64,000 nucleotides of DNA, taken from NCBI GenBank assembly GCA_013076295.1, contig RQOL01000718.1:4748081-4812080 (forward strand). The letters run 5' to 3'. Shown one piece after another: positions 42,830 through 54,451 of this stretch (position 1 is its first letter; the number at the start of each line of letters is the position of its first letter). This DNA comes from Sanderia malayensis. Taxonomy: Eukaryota > Cnidaria > Scyphozoa > Semaeostomeae > Pelagiidae. The position numbers were made by a program, and so were the translations under genes. The notes beneath the pieces were generated by a model. The model saw only the letters and a list, made by a program, of their open reading frames with translations, did not search any database and was not told the origin of the DNA.

Positions 42830-43380
42830 AGTAATATATAATGTAGTAGCTACTGACTAGTTGGCTGGCTTGCTCATGTAGTATTGTGTTCGGAGATTCA
42901 GCCGGAAATGTTGCCGCTTTCTTTAGGTGGGTGATTTTCTGCATATTTAAAAGGATATATACGCTCAAATATGCATATGAGTAGAGAAAGAAAATCGGGC
43001 TCTTTTGCAATAACCTCTACTGCAGTGAGTAGAGTAGGTAGCTACAGGCAGCTAGTTTGTTTGAGATAGTTTATGATAAACTAATTCACTTTTGTCTATC
43101 TCTACTGGCAAAAGTTGATTTAGAATTAAGGGGCAAGTAAAATAAATCATGAACTGTGTTCTTTACTGTTTCTTGTAGACATGGAGGAGACAAGCTTATA
43201 ATTTCCGAGGGATCTTCATCCTAAAAATGAATAGCAACAAAATACAACATTGTTCGTCTCACTCCATGAGAAATAAAGTAATAATCATTCAATTGTACAT
43301 GTTTAAAATTTCCTACCATAAAACTTTCTTTTGAACATCTACTTTCTTTTGGGTCAGTTGTTTCGATATCAAATGGCTGC
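42830..43380 (-). pseudogene. Middle exons of the OTU-PHD-Ulp1 gene
   Basis: Short exon-like blocks: 43378-43318 (PFDIETTDPKESRCSKESFM before a GT), 43222-43130 (DEDPSEIISLSPPCLQETVK) and 42918-42840 (KITHLKKAATFPAESPNTIL). No domain recognised. The 6-kb Academ-like transposon separates them from the 5' exons. Confidence 0.4.
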
Positions 43381-43470
43381 AAAAAGAATTCAATTGCGAT
43401 AAATGTAAACAAAGTAAAGAACAACTCACTCCCATTGGTCGTTTGTTTATTTGCTGAGGATAATTACCAT

Positions 43471-43526
43471 TAGCCTGCGTGCAGACTTTAAGAAAAGAAT
43501 TAAAGTCTGTGCATTGTCGTTGATTT
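43471..43526 (+). repeat. Left TIR of the Academ-like transposon
   Basis: Contains the palindrome CAGACTTTAA...TTAAAGTCTG. Pairs with 49455-49511. Confidence 0.9.
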
Positions 43527-43633
43527 TCTTGCATCGGACCCTTTTTCCTTCTGCGCAGCGACAACCCTTGTTGTGCAATAATTCTCTCTTTGCATCACAG
43601 CGCTGTACCAATTTGAGTTCATTTTTTTTCAAA

Positions 43634-46600
43634 ATGGAGGACGATGTTCACATTGAAAGATGTGCTCTCTGCGATAAGAAATTGCTTACGAAACACGACA
43701 GAAATCTGGTACAAGGAACTGCAGCGTTTTGCCCTAAAGATGAACTGAGTGAGTTGAATTTTATCCTCACTGAGCCTATTTCGAGATATGTGTGCAGGAA
43801 CTGCAATGAAATCTTAAAAAAGCGAAAGAGGACGAGAGAAATTATCAGTGCGATAAATGACGAACTTTTGGCCAATTATCAGAAGGTTTCAGCTAAAAAA
43901 GGTTTTACAGTGACACTGAAAAATGAATTCAAGTCCGGCAATGAATTAAGAATGAAACAAGTCACGAGCACATCCAGTCAAACTGAAGAGGAAATGTCCA
44001 AAGAGAGAAAAAAATGTTCAAATTTGAGCTTGTTGTTTGGGGAAATTCCTAGCCACTCAACGCCATTGAGCAAAATCTCAAAACAACGAAAAGAGTCAGG
44101 TTCTGAAGATGAACCAATGAATTTTGAGGAAAATAACGACAAGTTTGAAGATTGCTCAGAAAAACAACCTGGTCCTTACAGAATGAAATTATTGGGTATA
44201 ACCCCAAAGTCAGGTCAAATATTAAATGGCAAGACAACAGTGTTTATTAAAATTTGTTGGTCTACTGTGACAAGACAAAGAAAATTACCAGAAGACCTGG
44301 CTGGTTTAGGGAAAAGGCTGGTACGTGGCACATATAAACAGATTGCAACTGCTGCATGGAAACATTCAGAAATTAGGAAAAATGTCCTCCAGTTGGTTTC
44401 AAGAGAAATAGAGAAAGATTGCAGCAGCATGTGTTCTGCAAAAGAGCCAAGTTGTCTCAGGAAAGTGTCAAAAGCTGATATAGTCAATTTTTCATTTGAG
44501 GTGCTGGACAATGGGCTTGAGAGTAAAGCGCCAGTTCTCAGGAAAATTTTAAAATCAGCAGCTTTAAGAGAAAACACAGCCCGTAAAAATGATATCTTCT
44601 GGCTACCAGCTACTTGCATGGCTGCTGCAGTTCTTTTAAAAAACAGATGCTCAATGATGACAGCTATTCAGCTTATTATTACAACAATCTTACAACATTC
44701 AGGACTAATGGTAAGGAGGAACTTTCATTCAACATAGTTTTACCAGGTCATTTAGTAGGGTGGGAGTGTTATGGTATTGCATCTGTATGAAAGTTTTGTA
44801 TTTTGTACTCCCTGCTACAGATTGCTTTTTAGTATTTGTTCTTAGAAGCAAAGCATGCATGGTTTGCGGCTACCTGCTTTTACAATGTGAAGTTAAATTT
44901 TATCAAAAACACCTGTGTATCAGGAAAGGAATTGAAAATTGGAAAATGTGACAAATTTGACTATAAAAATTTCCTAATCTTCAACTTTTAGTGTGAAAAT
45001 GTGGTTTAAGACTTTAATTTGTTTGCTGTCTAAAGCATTTATATATATATATACATGAAATGTGTATTTATTTATATCCTGACCTGATTCAAATGTAAAT
45101 TTCTTATCTCAGGCTACTCTGTTAAGACTAAGAGCACTGAGGTTGACAACATCACACACATACATGTATGAAAAATTTGACGAGTTCGGACACAGGCATG
45201 ATGGTGATATTCTTGATGTTGTAAATGAAAATTCAAAAGCTTTGACAGAAATTATGATAAAAAAGCAAGGGTCAAATGAAGCTGAAAAAAGAGAAAATCA
45301 AAATCAACGAGTTCACAGCACTGTCAATGTTAGCAATATGAGAGAGGTCTGCAGAAAATTAGTGAATTTTGGATATGAAAATGATGATTTTGAAGAAGAT
45401 GAAACGGTTATAAGAATGAACAAGAAACTCGGTAGCATCAAAGCAAAACAAGCTACCAAGGAAGTAAATTTAAATAAAAGTGAAGCAAAACTCAGCATCT
45501 CAACAACTTTGCTTGAGCATGATAACTTGGTAGACGATGGACGTAAAATTGTGTTTGACAACATTGACCTTTATGTCCAGCCACATGAAGTCACAGAAGA
45601 ACACCAGAACACCAGAACAAGGATCTGCACTGGGTGACTGTCATGTCAGTTGAAAACAGAGTACCTGCCAATCATCTGTCAAACAAGCGGCCATTGCCCG
45701 AATCCATATTACAAATGGACAATGCTTTATGCCTGTCTGACAATAATGAGCACAAATTGCAGAGGAGAGATTATGGAGTAATCATAGGAAGGGTAATCAC
45801 AAAGCATATAGATTGTTTGAAATTCTTAGAAGATGTTTCTGTGAAGCATATCAAGCACCAGTACAGCAAGGAAAATTCATATCCAACCAAGACAGTGAGT
45901 AGATCTATTTTTGAAGGGTCATGAAAAGTCATGAAAATTGATAACCACCATTGTATATTATTTGTGTGTACATGCATTTAGTATTTTTGAAAGATTTTTT
46001 TCCAAAACATGATCATGGACCATAAATGAAAAAATGAAAATATAAATATTTGTTAGATTAATTTGATCTTTAATTGTGACTTTTGAGATTGGCATTAAAA
46101 TGAAATTTTTATGAATTTTTTCGAATGCTTAAACTTTTTAGGTCCACCTGATATATATTTTTGGTTTTAAACAAATATTTTCTCATCATTTTGCAGCTTC
46201 TTCTCAACATGATTTATGCAAATGAAAATGATTCTGATGGCATCCAAAAAGTTTTGCAAGAATTACACTCAAAATATGTTGCACATGCAGATGGAGGATC
46301 TGAAGAATACTATGATGAGCAAGCCTTTGTAGCAGACCAACTTAGTGTAGAAAGAGCAGTTAACTGTTTGATGCAATTGAAAAATGGATTCACACCGGAA
46401 CAAAGCCTATTTGGCATACATATGGGAGCTGCAGATTTTCATGGTGCAATGAAATTTTTTCAAGTAAGAGCTTAAATTTTATAAATTTTTTCCTGCTTTT
46501 GTTTCAACTTGCAGGATTCGAGCTGCATATTTATTTTTATGAAGTGATTATGATTCAAGGGTTATGATTCACTTTTAGGTTGGATTTGACCACTTTTACA

Positions 46601-47170
46601 GTGACCAAATGTCAAATGACAAATGCACGATGTTATCAGACAAGGTTTTGATAAACAGAAGAAATTTATCAACGGATGTTGGAAAGAAGTACAGTTCTTG
46701 TAAAAAATTTTTTTTCCTGGAAGTTAAAGCAAGAATACTGGCTGCAGCACTAAAAATGTTAAACCTAAAATCATTTTCTGATAGAGCAGAAGATACAATA
46801 TTGCCACCTGATCTTAAAAATGAGTCATTCAGCACAAGGAAGTCATTTTTGGAAAATATGTCCTATAAAATTGTTGATGAGTTCGTAATTAATGAAGCAA
46901 GTAAGGCTGATTTTGCAAAACAGCAGAGATACAATGATTGGTTGCAAACATGTAACCCAAGAACAGAAGATGGCAAATTCAAATGTTGTCTGCAATCCTG
47001 TGGTGGGACTTTTAAACATGATGGTAAAGTAAGAATTGATCACGAAAAGATGCATGGGTTTCATGTCATTGAAACGGCAAATGTGGAATCAGCAGCTGAT
47101 GATATGTTCAATTATCAATGCTCATTTTTGGAGTATGGAATGCTACAGCTAAACTTTCATGATGTGTCTA
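43634..47170 (+). pseudogene. DUF6589-like (Academ-type) transposase, four exons
   Basis: Exon 1, 43634-44710: N-terminal Cys pairs (ERCALCDKKL, RYVCRNCNEILK), a low-complexity linker, then DIFWLPATCMAAAVLLKNR. Exon 2, 45113-45894: LVDDGRKIVFDNIDLYVQPH, a frameshift at a duplicated AACACCAG near 45610, then DLHWVTVMSVENRVP. Exon 3, 46197-46463: FVADQLSVERAVNCLMQL, GIHMGAADFHGAMKFFQ. Exon 4, from 46580: a possible Cys-His cluster (FKCCLQSCGGTFKHDGK) and LEYGMLQLNFHDVSNMY at about 47170. DNID, ADQL and similar Asp motifs are candidate catalytic residues. Coding appears to stop at the antisense helicase, so the C-terminus looks short for the family. Confidence 0.7.
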
Positions 47171-47183
47171 ATATGTATCCTTC

Positions 47184-49272
47184 TCATATTGATACAGATA
47201 TCTCAGGTTCATCTATGGTATTAATAACACTGTCTATTTCTGCCAGCAGTCCACTTTCAAAAGGAAATATTTTGTATGAGTCATCTCTCATGTCTACCCA
47301 CTCAGGTAGCATTTCTTCATCTTCACTCAAAAATGAAAACTGGATTTCTGTGTTTCCATCAGCCTCTATGTCATCAAAAATTCTGGAAAGAATAACCAGG
47401 ATGTTTTTGGCGTGAATTATTCTCCAGATCTCAATTTTTTCCATTATGTCATCAAATGTGAAAATTTGATTACAGTTCTTTAGAAGCTGGTTCACTTGAA
47501 ATTCTGTGAACTTAAAAGTTGCTCCAACAGATGAAATGTTCTTTTGTCCAGTGTCCTTTACCTCCTTGATGTGATGCATATAAGCCAGTAGCTCAACCTG
47601 TAATTTTTCCATATCTTTTTGTGAGACTTTCCTAGTTCTGGGGAACACTTCCATAAAGTCTGTGTTGTTGAAGCTAAGCAATTGTTGACAGCTTCTGTTT
47701 ACATCACACTCACATTTAATTGCGCAAATGTCACAGCAAGGGCAAGAACTTTCTGCCATGGGAGTGTTGAACCACTTAGCAATTGTTTTGCGCCTGCATT
47801 CTTTGGAATAAATGTAGTCTTTCATATCACCAGATGACTTACTAGACAGTAAATTATTATAGAGGATATGGGAAATGCTCAATGTTCCATCTCTACCCAC
47901 CCTACCACATTCTTGCATGTAGGCTTCAAGATTTTTAGATGGGCCAAAATGTATTACCGAATTGAAGCCAATACAGTTAATGCCCATTCCAAAGGCAGTT
48001 GTACAAATTATTACTCTTACACTGCTAATTTTATGTGTTGCATTGAATATTATATGTTCTTTGACTGGTTTAGGCGTTCCAGCATGAAACATTTCAACTA
48101 AACGTTGCTTTGGATCATAGTCCCCTTTTAAATACAATGTTGGGCCAAGCTTGGATGCAAATGTTTGCCACAAGATTTCACACTGTGTTCTAGAGTGGCA
48201 ATAAATTAATGTTTTAGTTGTTTTTTCACGTCTGGCCTGTAATTCCAGTATCAAATTGGCAATTGTTTCTTCTATTTTTGACTTATTCCCAATGTATGTT
48301 ATAGAAAATTTTATATTTTCTTTTAAAGGAGACTTCTCCAGAACAAAAGTATTACAACGAAGGAGACAAAGTGCTTCAAATATGCGATGCTTTGTAATAG
48401 ATGTTGCTGTAGCAGTGAATATACCCACTTGAACTGTTGAGTCAAGGAGAAGTCTGAGTTCATGAACATTTCTGTACCATGTCCTGAATGGTCCACTGTT
48501 TGCTGTTTGATAACCCCTAATAAATAGAAAGAGAATAGTATTTACCCATAGCATTGAACAGTTCATTTCTAAATCTCTGTGTTTTTCAGGGATGTGCATT
48601 TTCAGGGCTTATAGCTATGCACATACTTACAAACACTTTGCACTCTGGGCTGGATTACCTTTTTTACTGATAAAATTTTTTCACAGGAAGTATTTTAATT
48701 ATTAAAAAATAGTTATTTTATTACAAATTACTGATGCAATGTGCTTCATCAAAAATGACACCAATGCAATTTTCTTTGAAAGTTTCGTGGGATAAAATGT
48801 TCCTCCATTTGTTTATGGCAAGCATTGACTCCCGTGAAGTATAAATAATGCGTTTTTCACCACGCTCTATTGTTTCAACAATATCTGCATTAGATTCATT
48901 GGTGATCGCGACAACATTCATGCAAACAGTGTCGGTTAGATATGTCACTTGATCGTACATAAGAGCCTTTAGTGGTGATACAACCAAAATAATGCTGGTG
49001 AACAGTGGTTTATCCAGAAGATGATCCGCGAGCATAGGAATACTCTGAAAAATCAACGATTTTCCATAGCCAGTGGGTGCACTAAAGTACACATTTTGGC
49101 CTTTAAAAAACTTTCGCAGGACGGTAATTTGGTCTTCATACATGTTTGCCACACCGAAAAATTGGCATACATTTGCAATGCCTTCCTGGAATTTTTCTTC
49201 ATTCCAAACTAAACGACTGAGGCCATCAAACTTCAATGGAGAGCTAACTGCATGTCTCTTGTCCTCCTCCAT
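47184..49272 (-). CDS. RecQ-like SF2 helicase of the Academ-like transposon, two exons
   Basis: Exon 1, 49272 to about 48745: MEEDKRHAVSSPLKFDG, Walker A SAPTGYGKSLIFQS, motif Ia VVSPLKALMYDQ, motif II IFDEAHCIS. Exon 2, about 48520-47184: motif III FTATATSITK, motif IV LIYCHSRTQCEIL, motif V CTTAFGMGINCIGF, motif VI QECGRVGRDGT, then the RecQ zinc-binding Cys set (KECRRKTIAKWF, SCPCCDICAIKCEC), ending in a TGA-type region near 47184. All helicase motifs and the Arg fingers are present and the frame is intact, so this is the best-preserved gene in the window. It probably assists transposition or repair of the donor site; that role is inferred. Confidence 0.85.
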
Positions 49273-49454
49273 TTTGTTTCTGATGTTGTTTGGTATTTAC
49301 CTTGTTGTTATGGTGAGTGAGAAAATGCATCACGTGCAACACAATAGCGAATCTGATTGGAGTCCAGATTTTTCGGGACCAATTTATGATTGGTTCAAAA
49401 TACAATCAAAATACAACGGATGACCATTGCGCAATTACTCAATGTATGATTATC

Positions 49455-49511
49455 AACAACAATGCGCAGACTTTAATTCTTCCTCTGTTCTTAAAGTCTG
49501 CACGCAGGCTA
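49455..49511 (-). repeat. Right TIR of the Academ-like transposon
   Basis: Same palindrome with a loop about 6 bases longer and a few substitutions relative to the left TIR. Confidence 0.9.
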
Positions 49512-49734
49512 AACTACCATATACTTGGAGTTTTATACCTCTTCAGTGGGCAAAGAAGGTGCGCTTGTTGGAGATAAACAAACTTCTGAATTTTCTTTTG
49601 ATAACTAAAACGTTTGAATTGAAAGTGTTAATTCTGGTGCAACTTTTATATTTATGCAAAAGTGATAGAAATCTTTGCAAAAAAGCATGTGGAATAGAAA
49701 AACTAAAAACTGTAATGATCTAGAAATTCAAATA

Positions 49735-50905
49735 ATTTGAGGATGGCCAAGAAATTTACATCAACTTCTTCTTGTGTTTCATCTGACATTGCTTGAACCA
49801 CTTTGCTTGAAGGCTGAACAAAAAAATGGAACAAGGTTCAATCTGGATACAGCTTCATTGAGCACTTGGAAGTAATGGCGTAAAATTAGGAAATCGTAAA
49901 ATGATTTCGAGAGAAATTTCGAGATATGTAGGGTTTATTGTATTCTATGTAATACTTACTTTACCGCTGTGCGAGATATTGTTACAGCGTCTTAAAAGGA
50001 AAATTTAATGGAATCAGGAGGGTGAATGGATTCATAGCATAAAACTAAACGAATAGCTACTCAGATGCAGTCATTAAACTTACACTGTAAAGAATGTACT
50101 TGTCAATGATGTCTCTCCGCATTGCTTCACTTAGAACCTTAATCTGGTCCACTTCAAGTACTGCTTGCCTATGAAAAAAATATGTCTTGCTTCATTTTCA
50201 AAGTGTGAGTAAAAAGTAATCCGTAATCTACAATACGTGTGTGAAAACTAGAAGTTGAGCACAATAATATGTACGAATCTTTGCATTATGAAGTACTATT
50301 ATTTTAATGCCGTGATCACTCATTATTAACAGTGAAACTATGTTGGTAAAGTGCTTAAAATTTGTCCACTATAAGAAGCGTCTTGCCTTCTGTAGCATCA
50401 CGTTCTCGAATGTTTGGTGGGGAAAACGGCACTTCAGCTGGCCACCATTCTGGCTTATTCTCTTTCTTGTGAGTTATTTCCCAGAACCTAGACACTCTTT
50501 TGCCACCTGTCGTGTAGTTGACAACAAGCCAACGAATGTCATCCATAAGGATATGAGGTACCCCTTTTTCTGCAATACAGAAAAATCAAATTCATTTTCT
50601 CTCACATACATTTTTCATATGAATAGGCTTGTACTCATGCCTCAGATAAATAAGTGGTTACTAACTGTTTAGTTATCAATAATGAGTATGACATTATAGG
50701 AGTGAGATACATCAAACTCAAAGTTTGATCATATTGCTGCAGAAATTGTTACAAACCAATCAGAGTTTTGTATAAATCATCATTGACATATTTCTCACTA
50801 ATTGTCGTCTGTGTCTGGTGCTTCATTGTGGCTTATGGCACTGTTAATCAGATTGTGAACCTCTTTTGACGTTCTAAAAGCTTCTTCTAGCTTTGAATTT
50901 CCTAT
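49735..50905 (-). pseudogene. 5' exons of the OTU-PHD-Ulp1 gene
   Basis: Exon-like blocks: 50902-50805 (GNSKLEEAFRTSKEVHNLIN), 50570-50355 after a TTGCAG acceptor-type signal (DDIRWLVVNYTTGGKRVSRF, PEWWPAEVPFSPPNIRERD), 50170-50085 (VLEVDQIKVLSEAMRRDIID) and 49815-49735 (PSSKVVQAMSDETQEEVDVN). No known domain. They share strand and spacing with the OTU block across the Academ-like insertion. The true start was not found. Confidence 0.4.
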
Positions 50906-52272
50906 AATCAAGAATAACTGTCTATGACATAACAAGTCTCATCTTGTTTGAGCTCAATAGTGAAATCATGACTGTCTCATTATGAAATTCAGAGCACACA
51001 TAGACATGTGGGATTATCATATGTAACCACAACTTTTAGAAAAGAAATATTACTAGTTATAATTGTTTTTATATCACTATAGTTTACAATGTAGATCTTA
51101 GCATTTTTTACAGGCAATACATTATTGCTGTTTCCCGACACAATACAAACTGATTCACACTTTGGTGCAACTTCTGACTGGTGCAACTCGCTCCAGGTAT
51201 GGGTTTATATTTTTGTCCAGTTTTTGTCTTGGTCTCTTTGTGACGTTTCCTACTCTGGAGTGTCAGATAAAGAAATCATTCACAGGTCAGAAGTTTTACA
51301 ATACGTATTTGGCTTTTCTTGCAAGCACACAATACATATTTAGATACTTGCAATTTTATTAATTTTTATTCGCATTCAATCTGTATCTATGAATAGGGTA
51401 AAATCCTTTAAATCTCCTTCACCATATTCAGGTGAAGTTACTGCAGTTGCCTGGCAATTAGCAAGTGTTCAAGGGCCATCTTGGCCTAGAAACCTGTATT
51501 TAAGAAATAAAGGATTTAGATACAGCTCTACCTAGCTACAAAATGAAATTCATTTTTCTGCTTGTAAATAAGAAGGGCTGGAAAACTTGATAGTGTGTTT
51601 TTCAACCTAAGAACCTTGACAGATGAGAAGAGAAAATGACATCTTTAAAGAATATGCTTTTGCAAATCAATAAAACATTGTTAACAAAACAACAGGAATA
51701 CAGTTGTTCATAAATAAATTACTTATACATTAAAGTGAATTATAACAAATACAGATTATTGAATTACAGTGAACTCTTAAATTTGTAGCGGAGGAAGTCA
51801 AAATTACAATAAAATGTAAGCTCTACTGAATCCCCCTAGTTACTTACTTAAAATCTAAGGTACAAGAGTGGGCTTCATGGGATTGGGGGCTTTTCTAATT
51901 TCTGCTTTGTTTGAAAGGTCCTAATATATTTTTATGCGAACTAAAGATGATCCTAATATATTTTTATGGGAACTAAAATTTCTTAATGGTTGGGTTGAAG
52001 CAACAGCAAATCTGTCAGACATTTCTCAGCTTTCTTAACATTTATAATAAGACATTTTCCGATTAACAGACATCATTATAATGTACATATATTATTGTAC
52101 TCTGAATTACAGGACAGGGGTGCTGCCGGGTGCTGGGGGACTTAACCCGCCCCCAGCCCTACCCAACCAATAATTTGCTAAATGATCGCAACCCAATAGC
52201 AGCACATATATAGGCTCAACGACCAGAGCTACTTACATGGTTCTCTAAACGTTTAAATTTGCAATTATAGGT
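50906..52272. other. No certain gene
   Basis: A block at 51380-51490 (minus, TAVTSPEYGEGDLKDFTLF) might be a further exon. The remainder is AT-rich and unassigned. Confidence 0.3.
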
Positions 52273-53430
52273 TTGCAACTTAGACCTCTTTGTCGCAACA
52301 AGCTTTGGTCTAGGCACCCGTCCTTGTGCCTGTTGTTTCCTTGGTGCACATTCTCTTGCTGCATCATTATCCGAAACATCCGAATATTCCACAGACTCGT
52401 TGGGCTCTCTTTCATACCTCGAAGAAGAATTCTCCTTGTCTATCTTCTTAAATTTTCATGCAAGATCACACACGATGTTCTCCCAATACCAGAAAGGTTG
52501 CTATCTGCAACAGAACAATTTCTCAACAAGCTAAACACAGGGATAAAAAGGACAATTATTATTGGTCACTCATCATTTTTTCCACAGCTGTGGAACATCG
52601 TTTTCCAATATGTGAAATACCTGAATGGATACATTCTTTTCAAAGAATGTGCGACGATAAATATAGAGGTGGTCACTTCACAGATTTTGCCAAACTTAGA
52701 ACGCTCAAAACTAGTTCTTAAAGCCTGGTACTCACTTGAGGTTTATCAAGATAGCGATAAGGATTACGATAATGAATAAATTCCTTGCCTGTGGGTATCA
52801 TGTACTCAATGTCATTCGCATTTGTCATTATCGTGAAGTAAAAATGGCGGTTCAATAGGCAAACTCCCTAAACTCAACCAGAGCGTTTGATATCATTTTG
52901 CAAACGCTCAGAAAATAATCAGAAAGTTAAAGAGCGGATAAAAGGAAGGTCCTGGAATAAAGAAACAGTTTTAAAAATTAATCTATCAAAAAAGTCACGG
53001 GTTGGGACCAATAATCGAAAGATAACGATCCCGAATTTTGCTAAAGATATTTGCAAATGTGAAAAGAAAATTTGGGCCAACCATTTATTGTTGGGGAAGC
53101 AAAAAAAACAGCAAAAGATACATTTTACACGAAATTTTCTGTGCCCCCGACACTGTTTTCCCATCATAAATTGTTTGCATTCCTCAGAACAAAAGACGGA
53201 TCACAATTACCACGAAAAAATATCAAAACTTTTCCTTTTCAATTTGCGGTATTCGGGCCGGTTTTATCACGAAAATCGGACATAACACGATTACAAATTA
53301 TGTACTCACTTGGTTTTATCACGCATACAACCTAATCGTTATCGTTATCGTGATCAACCTCAAGTGAGTACCAGGCTTAATGGACAAATTGCTGATGGCA
53401 AGAAAAATTTAGAGGACAGAGAAGGATTAA
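52273..53430 (+). pseudogene. Unrecognised coding-like block interrupted by a MITE
   Basis: A frame to 52721 (SATEQFLNKLNTGIKRTIII, NIEVVTSQILPNLERSKLVL) rejoins after the MITE as NGQIADGKKNLEDREGLKQ before a GT at about 53439. The clean rejoining supports a real former exon, possibly belonging to the NHL-repeat gene downstream. Another frame over 52458-52721 is also open, so the reading frame is uncertain. No domain identified. Confidence 0.3.
52722..53377. mobile_element. 656-bp MITE, TAA duplication
   Basis: The ends AGCCTGGTACTCACTTGAGG and its inverted copy (to 53377) give TIRs of roughly 50 bp. TAA flanks both sides (52719-52721, 53378-53380), a Harbinger-like target; TTAA with shifted ends is also possible. 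No coding sequence. Confidence 0.82.
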
Positions 53431-53439
53431 AACAAGGTA

Positions 53440-54450
53440 TATTTGATTTCCCAATATCTCTGAATCTCTACCTACATGACTAACTTTCCATCAAGTTAGA
53501 TATGAGGAGATACCTAAGTTGCTAGGAATTTTGCTAGGAATTTTGCTATTTGCAAAATCGAATCAAATGCATTGAAACTTTTCCTTTAAAACTGACTCTA
53601 TGTGTATTTTATGTCGTACTTGCAGTCTTAGATTAAACTTATGCCGCTACAAAGTCATTTCCTTACACCTGCAGAAATGAACTAGTCTCTAACTGTTATC
53701 ACATTTTCCTCGATATGGCCCAACTCTTCAGCATTTTTCTCAAAACCATCGAGCCTAAAGCGCCACAAAAACAGTCTTACAGAACTTCCGTACCAACAAG
53801 CTAGCTATCAAAACTTAGGTGAATGTTTCTTCAAGGCATAACTGCAAAATGCCATATTTTATAAGAATACAAAGGCGACAAAATGTTTTTACTTCCTATA
53901 GGATATTGAAATACCTCTCTGTTTTATTAAGAACTCTGAAAAGGTCCATATTTGTATTTAATTATAATCTATCCTTTTAGCAATCAGCACAGATGATTCT
54001 CTAGCTACAGCACTTCATGTAAATCGTGACTTTGCAAAGACAAATCCGCAAATTCAAGTTGTCGTCAAGACCTGTCGTAAAACATAAAGTAGCGAACCCT
54101 GAGGAAATTAGATGATATGATTTACTCTTTATGAAAGTATATTCTAGAGGAAGATTGCACTATTTTAAAATTCGTAAGTAATTTGAGTTCTTTTGCTAAT
54201 TTACAAATGATGGAATATGATATTTTTATTACAACTAAGGACCCAAGATGCTCCAAAACACATTTTAAGCATTTTAAAAACAAGATTCAGTTAACATACC
54301 TCTCACTAAATTTATGTTATAGAGGCAAGAAAACTCTTCAGTGTATAACAATGCTTTGGATAAACTGGGAAGTATTCTGTGTGTAAAAGGAAGCTATTAA
54401 GCCTGTATGTACAGGAGGTAAACCATTTCATAAGATCATTTGTAATACTT
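53440..54450. other. Mostly intron-like sequence
   Basis: One exon-like block at about 53982-54090 (STDDSLATALHVNRDFAKTN) ends in a stop. Otherwise nothing recognisable. Confidence 0.3.
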
Positions 54451-54451
54451 A

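Larger units (their letters stand above)
43471..49511. mobile_element. Academ(H)-like DNA transposon with DUF6589-like transposase and RecQ helicase
   Basis: 6,041 bp. The ends TAGCCTGCGTGCAGAC... (43471) and ...GTCTGCACGCAGGCTA (49511) form TIRs of 55-60 bp, each containing an internal hairpin. Flanks AATTACCAT (43462-43470) and AACTACCAT (49512-49520) are a 9-bp duplication with one mismatch. Inside are a plus-strand transposase-like gene and a convergent minus-strand RecQ-like helicase. From memory, a lineage called AcademH combines these features with 9-10-bp duplications; this fits but was not checked. It interrupts the OTU/Ulp1 gene, probably in an intron. Confidence 0.88.

Noticed and set aside
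47184..47415. Extension of the Academ-like transposase past 47170 on the plus strand
   Set aside because: This stretch is the reverse complement of the well-conserved helicase C-terminus, so the plus-strand frame is a shadow.
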